Origin: Gymnopus androsaceus JB14
Taxonomy: Eukaryota; Basidiomycota; Agaricomycetes; Agaricales; Omphalotaceae
DNA: 39,687 nt
Assembly (NCBI GenBank): GCA_009733575.1
Contig: ML769768.1
Span: 13,341-53,027 of the forward strand
Reading direction: 5' to 3'
The notes under the pieces are model-generated. The model ran no database searches. It was not told the origin of the DNA and was given only the letters and a program-made list of their open reading frames with translations. Of this stretch, positions 20,371 to 31,200 are shown one piece after another; the first letter of the stretch is position 1; the number at the start of each line of letters is the position of its first letter. The position numbers and the translations under genes were made by a program.

Positions 20371-20922
20371 TGTAAGACCGGGGTCGACGGTCTTGGAGAA
20401 AGATACTAGAAGTAGCTTTGTAGCCTTAGTATAAAAGGTGGGCGAGATCCGCGATTGAATATGTGTGCGGGTGAGTTAGTCGAAGACTAGTAGTGAGAAG
20501 CGGGTGGATTGGGAATGCCAAAGCTCCCGGATATGAGTTATGAGTCTAGTTGCGTGAGCCGACGTTGATTGGTCGACGGCGGCGAGTCTGGTTGTCGTAT
20601 GAGCTTGCTGGTAGTCAAGTCGACGCGTAAGTCGAAAAGCGGAAGCCAGAACAAGCGTATATTGGATATAGGAAATAGACAGAGTATAAGAGAAAAGAGA
20701 AATAAGAGATACGGGAGTAAAACAAGTTAATATCAAGACAAGGGGTCCCTCAGGGAGAGCTACTGGTTGATGTTGAGTTGGTGAGTAGTGAGTATGTACG
20801 GAAGTAGATGGGAGCCGTCGCGCTACTTAGCGGGCAGTTATCGGACTTGTAGAGTAGACCATGGGTAAGATCGGGCGGCTTTGGTAGGTAAGATAGGGAA
20901 ATTGGTGGTGCAGGGCATGACA
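20371..20922 (-). repeat. Chromovirus 5' LTR (552 bp)
   Basis: The LTR is bounded by TGTAAGAC at 20371 and GCATGACA at 20922 on the plus strand, with TG..CA ends, followed by the GATGG duplication. If the self-primer marks the RNA start, U3 is about 20922-20740 and R-U5 about 20739-20371. I see no minus-strand TATA box before 20739. The plus strand has TATAAAAGG at 20430. Only the 153 bp at 20371-20523 are still matched by the left LTR. Confidence 0.87.
20729..20739 (-). promoter_or_regulatory. Predicted RNA 5' end / self-primer
   Basis: The minus strand reads GTCTTGATATT, the exact complement of the 11 nt at the primer-binding site. In Tf1 the first 11 nt of the mRNA fold back to prime minus-strand synthesis, so this site predicts the transcription start near 20739. 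The role is inferred from position and complementarity. Confidence 0.55.
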
Positions 20923-20927
20923 GATGG
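20923..20927 (+). repeat. Target duplication GATGG, right copy
   Basis: GATGG directly follows the right LTR. The Tc1 transposase frame resumes at the next base. Confidence 0.93.
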
Positions 20928-21466
20928 GCAGCAGTATGTATGGGGAAGAAAGGGGGAATCAGTAGGAGAAAGAGGCATCAAGGAAACTGTAAAGTTTAGG
21001 GGAGGAAATATCATGGTGTGGGGATGTATGGGATGGGAAGGTGTGGGAATTTGGTGGAGGTTGAGGAGAGGATGAATGGGGAGCAGTATGTTGACATTTT
21101 GGATGGCAATCTCTTGGAAAGCATGGAAAATCTGCTTCTCGATCCAGAGATAGCCATCTTTCAGCAGGATAATGACCCTAAACACACCTCCAAAGTTGCT
21201 GCCAAGTGGTTTGATGACCATGAGATCAACTGTATGGATTGTCCTGCACAGTCCCCTGATCTCAATCCCATTGAATATCTCTGGACAACCCTCATAAACA
21301 AACTTAATGAATATGACAAGCCACCCTCTGGAGCTTGGGAGTTGTGGGACAGAGTGGCAGAAAAATGGGGGGAAATTACTGAGGAAGATTGTCAGAGGTA
21401 ATTAGGAGCATGCCAAGAAGGCTCAAAGCAGTTGTGAGTGCACATGGAGGTCATACCAAGTATTAG
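20928..21466 (+). pseudogene. Tc1 transposase, 3' half
   Basis: This is the C-terminal half of the transposase split at 7270. It begins QQYVWGRKGES, the expected continuation of RYRSDG. The catalytic domain continues with NIMVWGCMGWEG, then IAIFQQDNDPKHTS holding the second catalytic aspartate, and SPDLNPIEYLW holding the catalytic glutamate. Aspartate and glutamate are 34 residues apart, the Tc1 spacing. Two single-base losses break the frame, one near 21050 (before LVEVEERMNGEQYVDILD) and one near 21398 (before VIRSMPRRLKAVV). The original stop is TAG at 21464-21466, about 30 bp before the right terminal repeat. Joined with the 5' half the length fits a normal Tc1 transposase of about 340 residues. 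Confidence 0.92.
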
Positions 21467-21495
21467 ACTACCTTTTCTGTATTTCAATGTGTATA

Positions 21496-21705
21496 TCAAA
21501 AAATTGTCCACATGGATCATTGAATTGAATTGCTTATATCTCAATGAGTTTTAATCCAAACAAGACAAACCAGATATTTACATGGAGCCAGGATCCAGGG
21601 CTCTTTAGTCCTCACTAATCACTTTTTGTTATATATAATATCTATCTTGCAAATCCTGGATCTTTCCAAAAGTGTCAAACATGTGGACAATTTTTTGACC
21701 CACTG
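21496..21705 (-). repeat. Tc1 right terminal inverted repeat
   Basis: This 210-bp repeat is the inverse of 6425-6634 with few substitutions and small indels. It holds the 17-mer TCAAAAAATTGTCCACA at 21496-21512 and its inverse at 21682-21698, mirroring the left end. Confidence 0.9.
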
Positions 21706-21707
21706 TA

Positions 21708-22290
21708 TGCCTGCGGCACCCAGTGAAACAGATTTCCGGCTCCGCCGGGAAACGTGCGGTACAGCGCTTAGTTTGACGTTATTACCAATCTGCTGAGTTT
21801 GAATTTTAGTGCCCCGTCTTAATTTTAAGTATAGGATGGCATCCAGAGTGAGGTGAAGAGTTTACAAAGGCTAATTAGTTATGTAGAGCATGTACAAAGG
21901 GCAAAAGACCAGCACAGTAAGGTGAAATGGTGATTAGTGTCTCATAGTTGCCTTATTTGGTAATCACATGACCCAAAAAATCACATGAAGGGAGGGAGGG
22001 TCCAGCGCCAAGGCTGAAAAAAAATTTCCAACAACTGGTACAAAATTAATTTTTTTGGACCCCCTTGACCAGAACAGTTAAGATGAGAGAATATGAGAGG
22101 GAAACATGGTAATGAATATGGAAGCTGAGGCAATCAGATAAATTGGACCAAAAGAGCCAAGGAACAAGAAGGGATTTTGGAATGAAAATGCCACAATCCA
22201 AGTCATAGCCTAAGGAAAAGCTTGATGTCACAATATCCACTGAATATATGAATACAGGAGAAATAAAAACCTAAAGAAGACATACAAAGG
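21708..22290. other. Geneless stretch right of Tc1
   Basis: It begins TGCCTGCGGCACCC, the continuation of the pre-insertion sequence left of 6424. A GC-rich inverted word TTCCGGC-TCC-GCCGGGAA lies at 21732-21750. The rest is AT-rich with no coding signal. Confidence 0.5.
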
Positions 22291-22339
22291 CATGCATGCC
22301 CCATCTGCAGGGGTTGCATGGATGCAAAATAATTAAGGA

Positions 22340-22770
22340 ATCTTCTGGATACAAAGAGAAAAGCCAAAATGAAAATGTGGACTTTATGTGTATGCAGAGG
22401 AAGATGAAAAGCCACAGTGGAGAGACTTTTAGACTTTATGCAGATGTGGAAGAAATTGAAGACCACCATGGGAATTTTGGGGCTAGATGCAGAGGAAAAT
22501 AAAAATCCCCAATGGAAATGTGGGCTGTATGCATATGCAGAAGATGATGAAAGATCACAATGTAAATGTGGACTTTATGCAAATGTAGAAGAAATTGAAC
22601 ACAGTGGAAATGTGGGCTTTTATGAACATGTATATGGAGAAAGTAAGGAAAAGCCACAACAAAAATGTGGAATTTTTGTAGATGCAGAGGAAATTGAAAG
22701 TTATAGTGGGATGTGGGCTTTACATGTAAGCATGTGTGGAAGTCTAGATGATGAAAAGTCATAATTGAGA
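22340..22770 (+). repeat. Degenerate 48-bp tandem repeats with protein-like units
   Basis: Units of about 45-54 bp around AATGTGGACTTTATGCA and GCAGAGGAAATTGAAAG recur seven to eight times. In the frame at 22417-22764 they translate as repeats of about 16 residues such as KCGLYAYAEDDERSQ, KCGLYANVEEIEHSG and KCGIFVDAEEIESYSG. The frame shifts to the left of 22490. This may be a decayed repeat-protein gene or a minisatellite open by chance; I recognise no family. Confidence 0.5.
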
Positions 22771-24335
22771 TGTGGATTTATGTAGGTATGGAGGGAATTG
22801 AAAGGCCCAATGGTAATTTTTAGTTAGTTGGGTTGCCTGAGAAATGGGCAAATTCCTGGGCATCCTGGGATGTGAAGCCAGCAACAATTTTTAGTAATAC
22901 ACTTTTTCAAACTTGTTATATAAATTTAAGATTAGTGACTTGCCTGGACAGCACACAAAAAGTACAATAATTGGCTCCTTATTATATTTGTTGCTCAGAA
23001 CAAGAGCTGACAGAGCCTATCATGTGGCAAAAATGTCACAGTATTAAGCAAATCCTTCACAGGATCATCTGAGCAAGGCTTATTATGTTATTCACTACCT
23101 TATAGGTACCACCAAATATTTTCTAGTCTATGATGGGAACTCTGGAGAAGGCTTCTATGCCAACTTGGAGAGTGTGAGCAAGGTAACTTGTTGGGCTAAC
23201 TTGTCCCATTCAATCAAGTTAACTTGTTTTTTCCTGTGCTTGTGACGTTAACTTGCCGAGACTCGGCAAAATGTAACTAACTTGTGTTTTACTAGCAACT
23301 TAAATCGACTTAATTTTAAATGTTTCTTAAGCATTCTACTCATTGTCAGCATTACTAAGAGTAAATATTTATGTTAGTTGCTGATCGTGCCAACTGCTAC
23401 TATGGTTCTCATGGATAGGCTGAACATGGCATAGTGGAACAACCAGCAAAGATATAAGAAATCTGAGTAGGCCATTCGATTTTTAATGACTTAAAACCCC
23501 CAGAACAGAGCCCTCACATTTTTCATGAATTTTCTTGTTGCGTCGGGCGTCGCCTGAGCAAAAACTGGGATAGGCTGAACTTTGATCGCTGCTGTCACTC
23601 ATCTGTCACGTACGGCAGAACGGCTCAGTTGCAGGTGCTTGTGGTAATCAATTCTGACAAGGCGCTTATTGTTTGTCAAGAAGCGAGTGCCGAGTGCACG
23701 GCACAAGCGGTTGTCACGCCAGAGCTCCCTCTTTGACCATTTTGTTTCTCAATCAACCAATTCTTTGTATTTTTATTGTAAAACTTGGATCTAGCCCTCT
23801 ATCAGCCTACTTTACCATTGGAGCACCTTACCTCAGCTTTCCCAATTCATATATCCAATGTTCCTGAAGATTGATGGGTGTTTGCAACCCAAAGTTTTCA
23901 TTGTCGATTTTGGTATACACTTTCAGCTTTGATTAAAGTCCTAAAAATTACCTAGTCCCAATCATTACTATCTAACTAGTCTATAAAATAATCCTTGCGA
24001 GTGCCTGATAGCGAGAAAGGCATAAAATGAATGTTTTTTGAAAGTTCAGGCTATCCATGTTCCCGCCTATCCATGACAACCATAGTATGGACAACTTAGT
24101 ACCTGCCCATGACTATATAAAATATATACCGCTTACATGGGGAGAATTCTACTCAACAACCCCCTTGATTGTCGACAACCCACTGGCAACCACATTCTCA
24201 GAGAACCTTATCCCACAACCCTTCCGGACCTCCATGGGACCACCAATGGGCAGCCCGGTGGTGTCACAAGTAATGATATATTAATTCCACTTGCCCACCA
24301 GCCTATTAATAAGAATATTCTTCTAACTAGTACTA
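22771..24335. other. Geneless stretch with ACTTG cluster
   Basis: No gene is supported. Between 23180 and 23300 the word TAACTTG or GTTAACTTG recurs in both orientations, as it does at 36830-36905 and 37345-37400. A short plus-strand frame at 24057-24284 (75 codons) shows no known motif. Confidence 0.4.
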
Positions 24336-24339
24336 ACAA

Positions 24340-24490
24340 TTACAATCACGAGATCATTGGACATTTGTCCCTTCAGTGACCAGGCTGACAACAAATAGAG
24401 CATTTCGCTACTTTTCGGCATTTGACTGGGCAGTCATAGTCATCCTCATCATCATCACCATTCGCATCGAGCTCAGCCTGCTAACCCTTC
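24340..24490 (-). pseudogene. Zinc-knuckle remnant
   Basis: On the minus strand the segment reads an acidic run (NGDDDEDDYD) and then CSICCQPGH, a stop, and RDKCP. This fits C-X2-C-X4-H-X4-C with one TGA inside. Such knuckles end many fungal transposases and Gag proteins. The surrounding frame is too short and broken to assign further. Confidence 0.35.
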
Positions 24491-24599
24491 AACAGTGACA
24501 TTGATTTATGGGGGATGGTATGTATCCAATGGTATGGTATATAGCTAGCTGTCGCCATATTCAGTTACAGCGACCATCCCTAACATAGCTTACCACTGA

Positions 24600-26662
24600 T
24601 TAACAGTTTCCTTTCCAAACCTGTTACACACAAATTGCGACTTGTGTCTGAATAATATTGAAGCTTATACATGCCAAATAGTCATGTTTTTAGACTTTGA
24701 TTACTTACTTGTCAATATCTTTGGTACATATACCTACTGTATGCTGCACACCATTGTGCAGAATTTTTCGCAGATAAATCCGAGAATATCATGAAATGTT
24801 GCACAATATTATGCAGATTGATCCCATTTATCATTGAATCCGTGTTCAATTTTGCATTGGATATCATAAGAATAAATGCTACGGATGCGAGATCCAGTCA
24901 AGTTCAGCTTGTACCTAGGCTCAGAACCATCACTATATGCATGTAAATATGACCATCAATGCAGGACTGTGCTGTAACATGAAGAAATATTGTCTCTCTC
25001 TCAGTACAATACAGGTACCCAAAGATAACACATATATTGTATTGTCCCAGACATGATCATTACAGTCATAATATGGGTGGAATAATGCGGAATTTCCATC
25101 CTGATATGGACAATATACACAGTGTTCTCATTAAGCCCTAAGTCTTAACTTAACTTAAGACTTACATTATCCTTAAGCCTAACCCTTAGCTTGAATCAAT
25201 GAAAGTCCCAAGTCTTAATTAAGGACGCTTGGTAAAATTCATGTGATGACTCAGCAGGTACCATACCAAAATTTTACTATTAGACCTTCTTGACATTCCG
25301 AATATCTTCATTTCTCAGATTTCCGGCCAACAAAGATGCCACCAAACAAAAGCCCTTTGTGGCAATTCTTTAATCAGGGTGCTAAATGAAACACATCTCA
25401 CTATTGTGCTTACTGTTTGGGATGCATCAAGCAGCACCATCCTCCTTCTGTGTTGGTTGAGCTAAATGCTGATGGTGAAGAGGTTCTTAACCTTGGTGAT
25501 TCTTGGTTCAAGGATGGTATGCACTCTGTCAATGGGTTCCTTAGTAAACAGGCAAAGGAAGTGATCACTGATGAGAGTATTTGGATGAGGCACCTGATGA
25601 TGGTGATACGCCGATTTTTCGGCTAAGGCTAGAACTGTACAGAACCAATAATCCTAGGTTCTGTTAGTAACAAAACATGGTCAATAAGAGAACTATAGTG
25701 AGCCCGAGCTGATAGTTAAAATCTACCGAGGACCTATTCTACCCAAGAGGTTGCAGAGTAATGGTACACGCAATGGTACCATACTTAAGTCCTATGCGCG
25801 GTATGGTTAGCAAGGCAAGCTTGTTGGATAACAAGTTGCTGACCAAGGCAGATAAACGAGCCCACATACCAGTTATACTAAGCTAGGTCATTGAAGGATA
25901 TACCCAAGGGGTCGAAGTCTTAACGAGGCATTGCTCTCCGCGATCAGCTCACTGAGGAGTCTAAACAACACTCAAGTTTATTAAACCAAGCAAGGTGGAC
26001 CAAGATGAGGAAGTACCCTAATGATTGCCCTCAAAAGTTGAGGCTCGCTGGAAAGCGCCCAGGCAGATAGCTGCGGCAGTCCAATGCGGCCACATGACCT
26101 ACTTGCTGTAGCTACTTCTAGAGCATGGAAGGACCAAGGAGTGTTTCTATCCGAGCCTCAGCGTTTTACCGAGATCCATATGTTACCAGGCATCTAGACC
26201 CGATACCGCATGGAACTAGGGATAATAACTAGTCTGCCATTGGCAAGGAAAAACATAGAAATATTTCCAAGGGCTGTTCTGCTAAAGGAACTGGCGAGCC
26301 TTGTAAAAAGGCAAATGACTCAAGTTGATTTGGACCAAAATCCAAAAGTCAACCCAATCGAGGAAGACAAACGAACGAGGCAGGAAAATGTCGAGGTGAA
26401 ACCATAGTATACACGCATATATGGACATTATTTATCTTTTTCTATTTTACTTACTCTGTTTCATCCTATCTCACTCAGTTTCTCTCATTTTCCTATTTTC
26501 ATATATCTCGCTCAGTATATAAGGGTAGCTATTCTATCTCGGAATGACAAGTTAGACTTGATACCTGAAACGCAGTTCTATCTTAGGACCCGTAGTGATT
26601 CGTACATGCTCAGACGACGAGCATTCTGCAACGCGTCCTCTACAACCCGTGTTGAACTGGGA
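24600..26662 (+). repeat. Long repeat, copy A (left arm plus loop)
   Basis: This segment is repeated in direct orientation at 33104-35163. From about 25340 to 26610 the two copies differ by only a few single-base indels; before that they differ by more indels. From about 24730 to 26150 it is also the left arm of a long inverted repeat whose right arm is 26675-28266. It includes the BED-like remnant at 25338. The remainder is non-coding, with TAAGTCTTAACTTAA-type words near 25140. Confidence 0.8.
25338..25626 (+). pseudogene. BED-finger-like transposase N-terminus remnant, copy A
   Basis: From ATG at 25338 the frame reads MPPNKSPLWQFFNQGAK, a stop, and NTSHYCAYCLGCI, then an open stretch to 25626. 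W-x-F-F, SHY, and paired cysteines in this order recall the BED zinc finger at the N-terminus of fungal hAT transposases. The internal TGA may be a former CGA. No catalytic domain follows. The same remnant with the same stop recurs at 33849 and, inverted and more damaged, at 27295-27600. The hAT assignment is tentative. Confidence 0.35.
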
Positions 26663-26674
26663 TGTGAAAGCGTA

Positions 26675-28266
26675 TCATTGATAATCCGACTACAACTGCC
26701 ACGTTGGTCTTCCAAGTGCTCCAGGTAGCCACAGGCTAAAGTAGGTCACGGTGGCCCCCCGCATTGGGACTTGCCCGCCAGCTCTGCCCCTGGGCGGCTT
26801 TTTGCCACGAGCCTGCACTTTTTGAAAGGGCAATCAATTAGGGTACTTCCCCATCTTTGGGTCACTTGCTTGGGGTTATAATAAACTTTGATGTGTTGTT
26901 GTAGACTCTCTCAGGAGCTGAATCGCGGGAGAGCATATGCTCGTTAAGACTTCGTACCCCTTTGGGGATATCCTCAATGCACCCTGAAGCTTTTAGTATT
27001 AACTGGTTATTGGTGGCTCGGTATCTGCCTTGGGGGTCCACACTGTTGTTTATTGCCAACAAGCCTTGCCTGTAACCAATACGCGATAGGGACTTAATGG
27101 TAAATGTACCATTGCCGGGTGTACCATTACCTCTGCAATCTCTGTTGGGTTAAGGAATAGACCTCAAGGGTGATTTAACCATCAAGCCCCCTCGGGGCCC
27201 CCATCACATAAGGTGTTTCTTATAATTGTAACCATGTTTGTTACTTAAAACAAAAGACCTTAGGGGGATGTTCTTTGGTTCCTGTACAGTTCTAGCCTTA
27301 GGCCGAAAAAATCGGCCGGTATCACCTATTCATCAGGATCTTCATCCAAATACTCCATCCATGATCACTTCCTTCTTGTGTTGCCTAAAGGAACCCGATT
27401 GACAAGAGTGCATACCATCCTTGAACCAAAATCCACCAAGCGTAAGAACCTCTTCACCATCCAGCATTTAGCTCAACCCAACACAGAAGGCAGGATGTGC
27501 CGCCTTGATGGCATCCCAACCAGTAAGCACCAAATGGAGATGTGTTTCATTTAGCCCACCCTGATAAAGAATTGCCAAAAGGGGCTTTGTTTGGGGCATC
27601 TTTGTTGGACGGAAAATTGGAGAAATGAAAATACTCGAATGTCAAGAAGGTCCTAATAGTGTAATTTTGGGTAGTGTATATGGGAGTCATCACATATGAA
27701 TTAACCAAGCCCCGTCCTTAATTAAGACTTGAACTTCCCATTGATTCAAGCTAAGGGGTAGGCCTTAAGGGATAATTAAAGGTTCTAAAGTAATAAGACT
27801 TTAGGCTTTGAAAGAAACACTGGGCGGTGGAGTTTTCGCTTATCAGGGGAATGGAAAATTTCGCATTATCCACCCATATTGATGCAACTGTATGATCATG
27901 GTTCTCTTGGGCACATACAATATATTGGTGATCTTTGGTACCTGTTGATTGTACTGAGAGGAGGAAAGACATATTTTTTCCATGTTACATGCACAGTTCC
28001 TGCCAAGTGATGGCTATTTCACATGCATATAGGAAGGTCTTGAGCCTAGGACAAGCGAACTTGACCTGGGAATCCTCGCATCCCGTTAGCATTATCTTGT
28101 GAAATATCCAAAATGGCCGAAAAATTGAAAACCACGGACATTCAATGAAAAATGGGATAATCTGCCATAAATTGTGCCAAACAAATTTTCATGATTAATC
28201 GGTCGGATTTATTCGAAAAAATATCGCCATACAATGGGGTGTGCAGCATACATGTAGGTATTTACC
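26675..28266 (-). repeat. Long inverted repeat, right arm
   Basis: Read on the minus strand this segment follows the left arm from about 24730 to 26150, including the BED-like remnant at about 27600-27295, the GTCAAGTTC-type block and the end GTATGCTGCACACC. It carries many single-base insertions and substitutions relative to copies A and B, which agree closely with each other. It runs directly into the N gap, so its true end is unknown. Confidence 0.78.
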
Positions 28267-28291
28267 NNNNNNNNNNNNNNNNNNNNNNNNN
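28267..28291. other. Assembly gap (25 N)
   Basis: These are twenty-five N, a fixed-size placeholder rather than a measured gap. The sequence on either side should be treated with caution. Confidence 0.97.
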
Positions 28292-31200
28292 GGAGGGTGG
28301 ACAGAGGTTCAGGATAGACGGGCAGTGGGATGAAAGGAATTAAAATGAATGCCGCTAATATAGTAGAGTTGGGGCATGAATCGTGCAGAAGTTTGGTGAA
28401 AAAATTTATAAGGATTGCTGTCACTTGCCACTTGGTCGAACTATTATGTGGGTGGAATTCACTTTCATACGGTACGGGCACCTTTTTCTTAGAATGTTAT
28501 TCTATCGGCTCCACTCAGGAACAGGATTAACTTTGAAGGTGAGAATTACATTCCGGCGTTTCTTATAGGGCTTAATGGGAAGAGACTAAATCTCGAGGGT
28601 AAGAGATTTAGAGCATCTCGGGGTCAAATTATAACCCAGACGTAAAAAGCTTAGTACAGGGGGTCAGCACAACTATCCGAATAGCCGATTTTTTGGGACA
28701 GAGCATTCAGGACTGAATGGGTTGATCGAATCTCTTCACTACAGTCCATACGTACCCTCACTGATGGGATACAAATTTTGAAATAGCTGCTCACAAATCT
28801 CCTACACTACTATGGGGAAATTTTATTCCCTCCTTTTTCCGTCAGTATGAGGTGACGCCATGTTAAGATAACAGTAAATTAAGTAGGAAATTAAGCATTG
28901 GACAACGTCAATTGTGACATTCAGTCACAATAAGTCCAGCCACTCCTGTCTCCGCTCAAGACCTCGCCAGTGGCTCTCGTCAGTGCACTCGAAAGTAACA
29001 CCGTAAGCCTGTAGCGGCGCCGAATGATGTATCATCTTGACATCTTGCTTGCCGAGGAAATTTACGTTGGAACCTATGGAATTACTGTCTGGTGAAGATT
29101 TTGGCAGAAAGCTATTAAGTGGAATATTTTGTGGGACATAAAGAGAATCGGTGAAGAAATAGGGATCGTCGTGAGTAGATTGGTATGTGCAGAATTGGCA
29201 GTGAGAAAGCGATTCATTTGGAAAGGGTCACGGTGGGTGCGGCACAGAGGTTTTATTTGAGTCTTAGCCTAGAATGGTTGGGAGACATGGAATCATTGGT
29301 TGAGAAGGTATATATCACAACTATACTCCTGAGTTATGGATTGTGTATAGTTTGAGCTTGTGGTGGGTGGTGTGCTAGAATTGATAAAGGGGAAAATAAT
29401 TCTTAAAATGACAAAAAAAAGTTGACATAATGGGTGGACACTGTATGGCAATAAATGAGAAGGAGACTGGCTTATGAGAAAGCGACGATAGACAATTTTG
29501 TATCGTGAGCACTGACTGTATATGTATGGAAAATGAATTAGGAAATTATTTCAGGGCACAAGGGTGGGAGAGTGGGCTTCCCTATATAAATGAACATGCT
29601 CGTATACGGCGCCCATGCAAGTAAGGTGGTGCTAGCTAGCGCCAAGTAATGTCGGCTGACGGAACTGATTTAAGTTGGAACACAAGAGCAATCGATACTA
29701 GGATGAATTTCGCTTGGAGAGAACGAATTTTTTGTATAATAATTGCACCAGGAAAAGCATGGAGAAATGGTGACGACACATCAAAACCAGTTGGAGGGCG
29801 TGATCTCCGTCGAAATCCCCTATAATTTTATCACGGAAAGCAGTGGGACACTTGGACGTTTTTTTTCAGAGGCTCTGACGCTGTGCAGTTGTGCAAATGA
29901 ACTTTGCTGAATTTTCGGAGATCATAAATGCTAGTGCTAGGTCGAGAGATAAGTACGAGTGCTATAGATATCCGCTTGTTAGCGGGAGCATTGCATGCGA
30001 GGTCAACAGAATGTAGTAAATTGGATCTTGTGTTAGCGTTTCTCTATCGGTTGGTGTTGTCGTGGGCGTATAACGGGTGGGTAAGACAAAATTTTACTGC
30101 CGCGGGAGTGTTGTGCTGAGATGGTATACGGATTGCCCTATAGTATTTTTCTCTTCATTTATCATAAACGTTCATTTTTAATCAAATAATGGGATTCTAT
30201 TTGTATTCTAATCTGCTTATCTTTTCCCGATCTATTTATGATGTGGAAAAGCAAAATACCTCAATTTCGTGTACCACACTAATCGCTCGTTGTGGATAGT
30301 GATATTCTTACATGTCATATATGAGTCCATATTGTGCTGCCTTTGATTCTCATGGGATAATAATGCACTGTTTGCAATGGATTTTTTGTCCATACATCAT
30401 TAATACTTTTGTGTCAATTGGTTTCAGTTCTTAAATACCTTTCCGTGCGATATCACTCGATCGTTTCGAGACTGACTTAGTTCTGATACCATATTCTAAT
30501 ATAAGAACAGGATAACTTGATGAGATAGCTTTCGTGCGCGGATTTCCTTCCCCCTCTCTTTGGTTGATTTTGTCGCAGTCATGCACTGATTACATTCTCA
30601 GCCTGCGTTTACAGTTACTTGCAACTGGTTACCTCAAGCGGACCAGTAAATTTCAATACATTTATATAGTTACGTTCTGATCAGTACAATTTTAAATCTT
30701 CCAGATTGGGACTATTTTCTCCGATCGGGTTGCTGGCTGTTGCATTTTGGTGTAATCATTAATACTTGGGGTACTTCAGGTCATTAGGTATCAAACTGAT
30801 TTTTCTATGATACCTCCTTTTGTAATTAAAAAATTAGAAGTGTATTAGACTTTCGGGGATAGGTTATTTTTTTTTTCCTTCTGATTGGTAACCGGTCATC
30901 TTTACTGCCCTCCATCGATTGAAGTATTGTTCTGTGTGTCAATAAGCCATCGGTAAGCCATCGAGATTGAACTTAGATACTTGTGTTTTGTAAAATCCAG
31001 AAACATATTGATAATGTTCTGTAATAAGAAACATCTCAGACACTTTACCGATTATGGTCTTTAAAACCATAATTACCCTTCACATGCATTTACAATAAAT
31101 CGCAATAGGTAGTAAAGTTCAGGTAAAGTTTATGAGGTAACGATAGGAAGTAAAACTTATTGTTCAATTAAAAGAATGATGCTGTTAAATATTTCCTAAG

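Larger units (their letters stand above)
7271..20922 (-). mobile_element. Ty3/Gypsy chromovirus, 13.65 kb, with antisense cargo gene
   Basis: This is an LTR retrotransposon inserted in the Tc1 transposase and flanked by GATGG. On the minus strand, from the right, it reads LTR, self-primer site, gag, zinc knuckle, protease, RT, RNase H, integrase and chromodomain. That gene order with a C-terminal chromodomain defines chromoviruses. At more than 13 kb it is about twice the usual length for fungal chromoviruses. The excess comes from a long gag N-terminus and from a plus-strand spliced gene at 7415-10753. The copy is dead: there are stops or frameshifts in gag, RT/RNase H, integrase and the cargo gene, a MITE in pol, and a truncated left LTR. 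Confidence 0.93.
6425..21705 (+). mobile_element. Tc1-type DNA transposon, split by chromovirus
   Basis: This DNA transposon has ends CAGTGGGTCAAAAAATTGTC on both sides, inverted, and TA duplications at 6423-6424 and 21706-21707. Without the retroelement at 7271-20922 and one GATGG copy it would be about 1.6 kb, the usual size for Tc1 elements. It carries one transposase gene in two halves. The terminal repeats are unusually long at 210 bp each. Superfamily assignment follows from the TA target, the DD34E catalytic spacing and the DETK and NPIE motifs. Confidence 0.93.

Noticed and set aside
20476..20736. 86-codon minus-strand frame in the right LTR
   Set aside because: It lies wholly in R-U5 of the LTR, has no motif, and its end is shared with the other LTR only because the LTRs are repeats.
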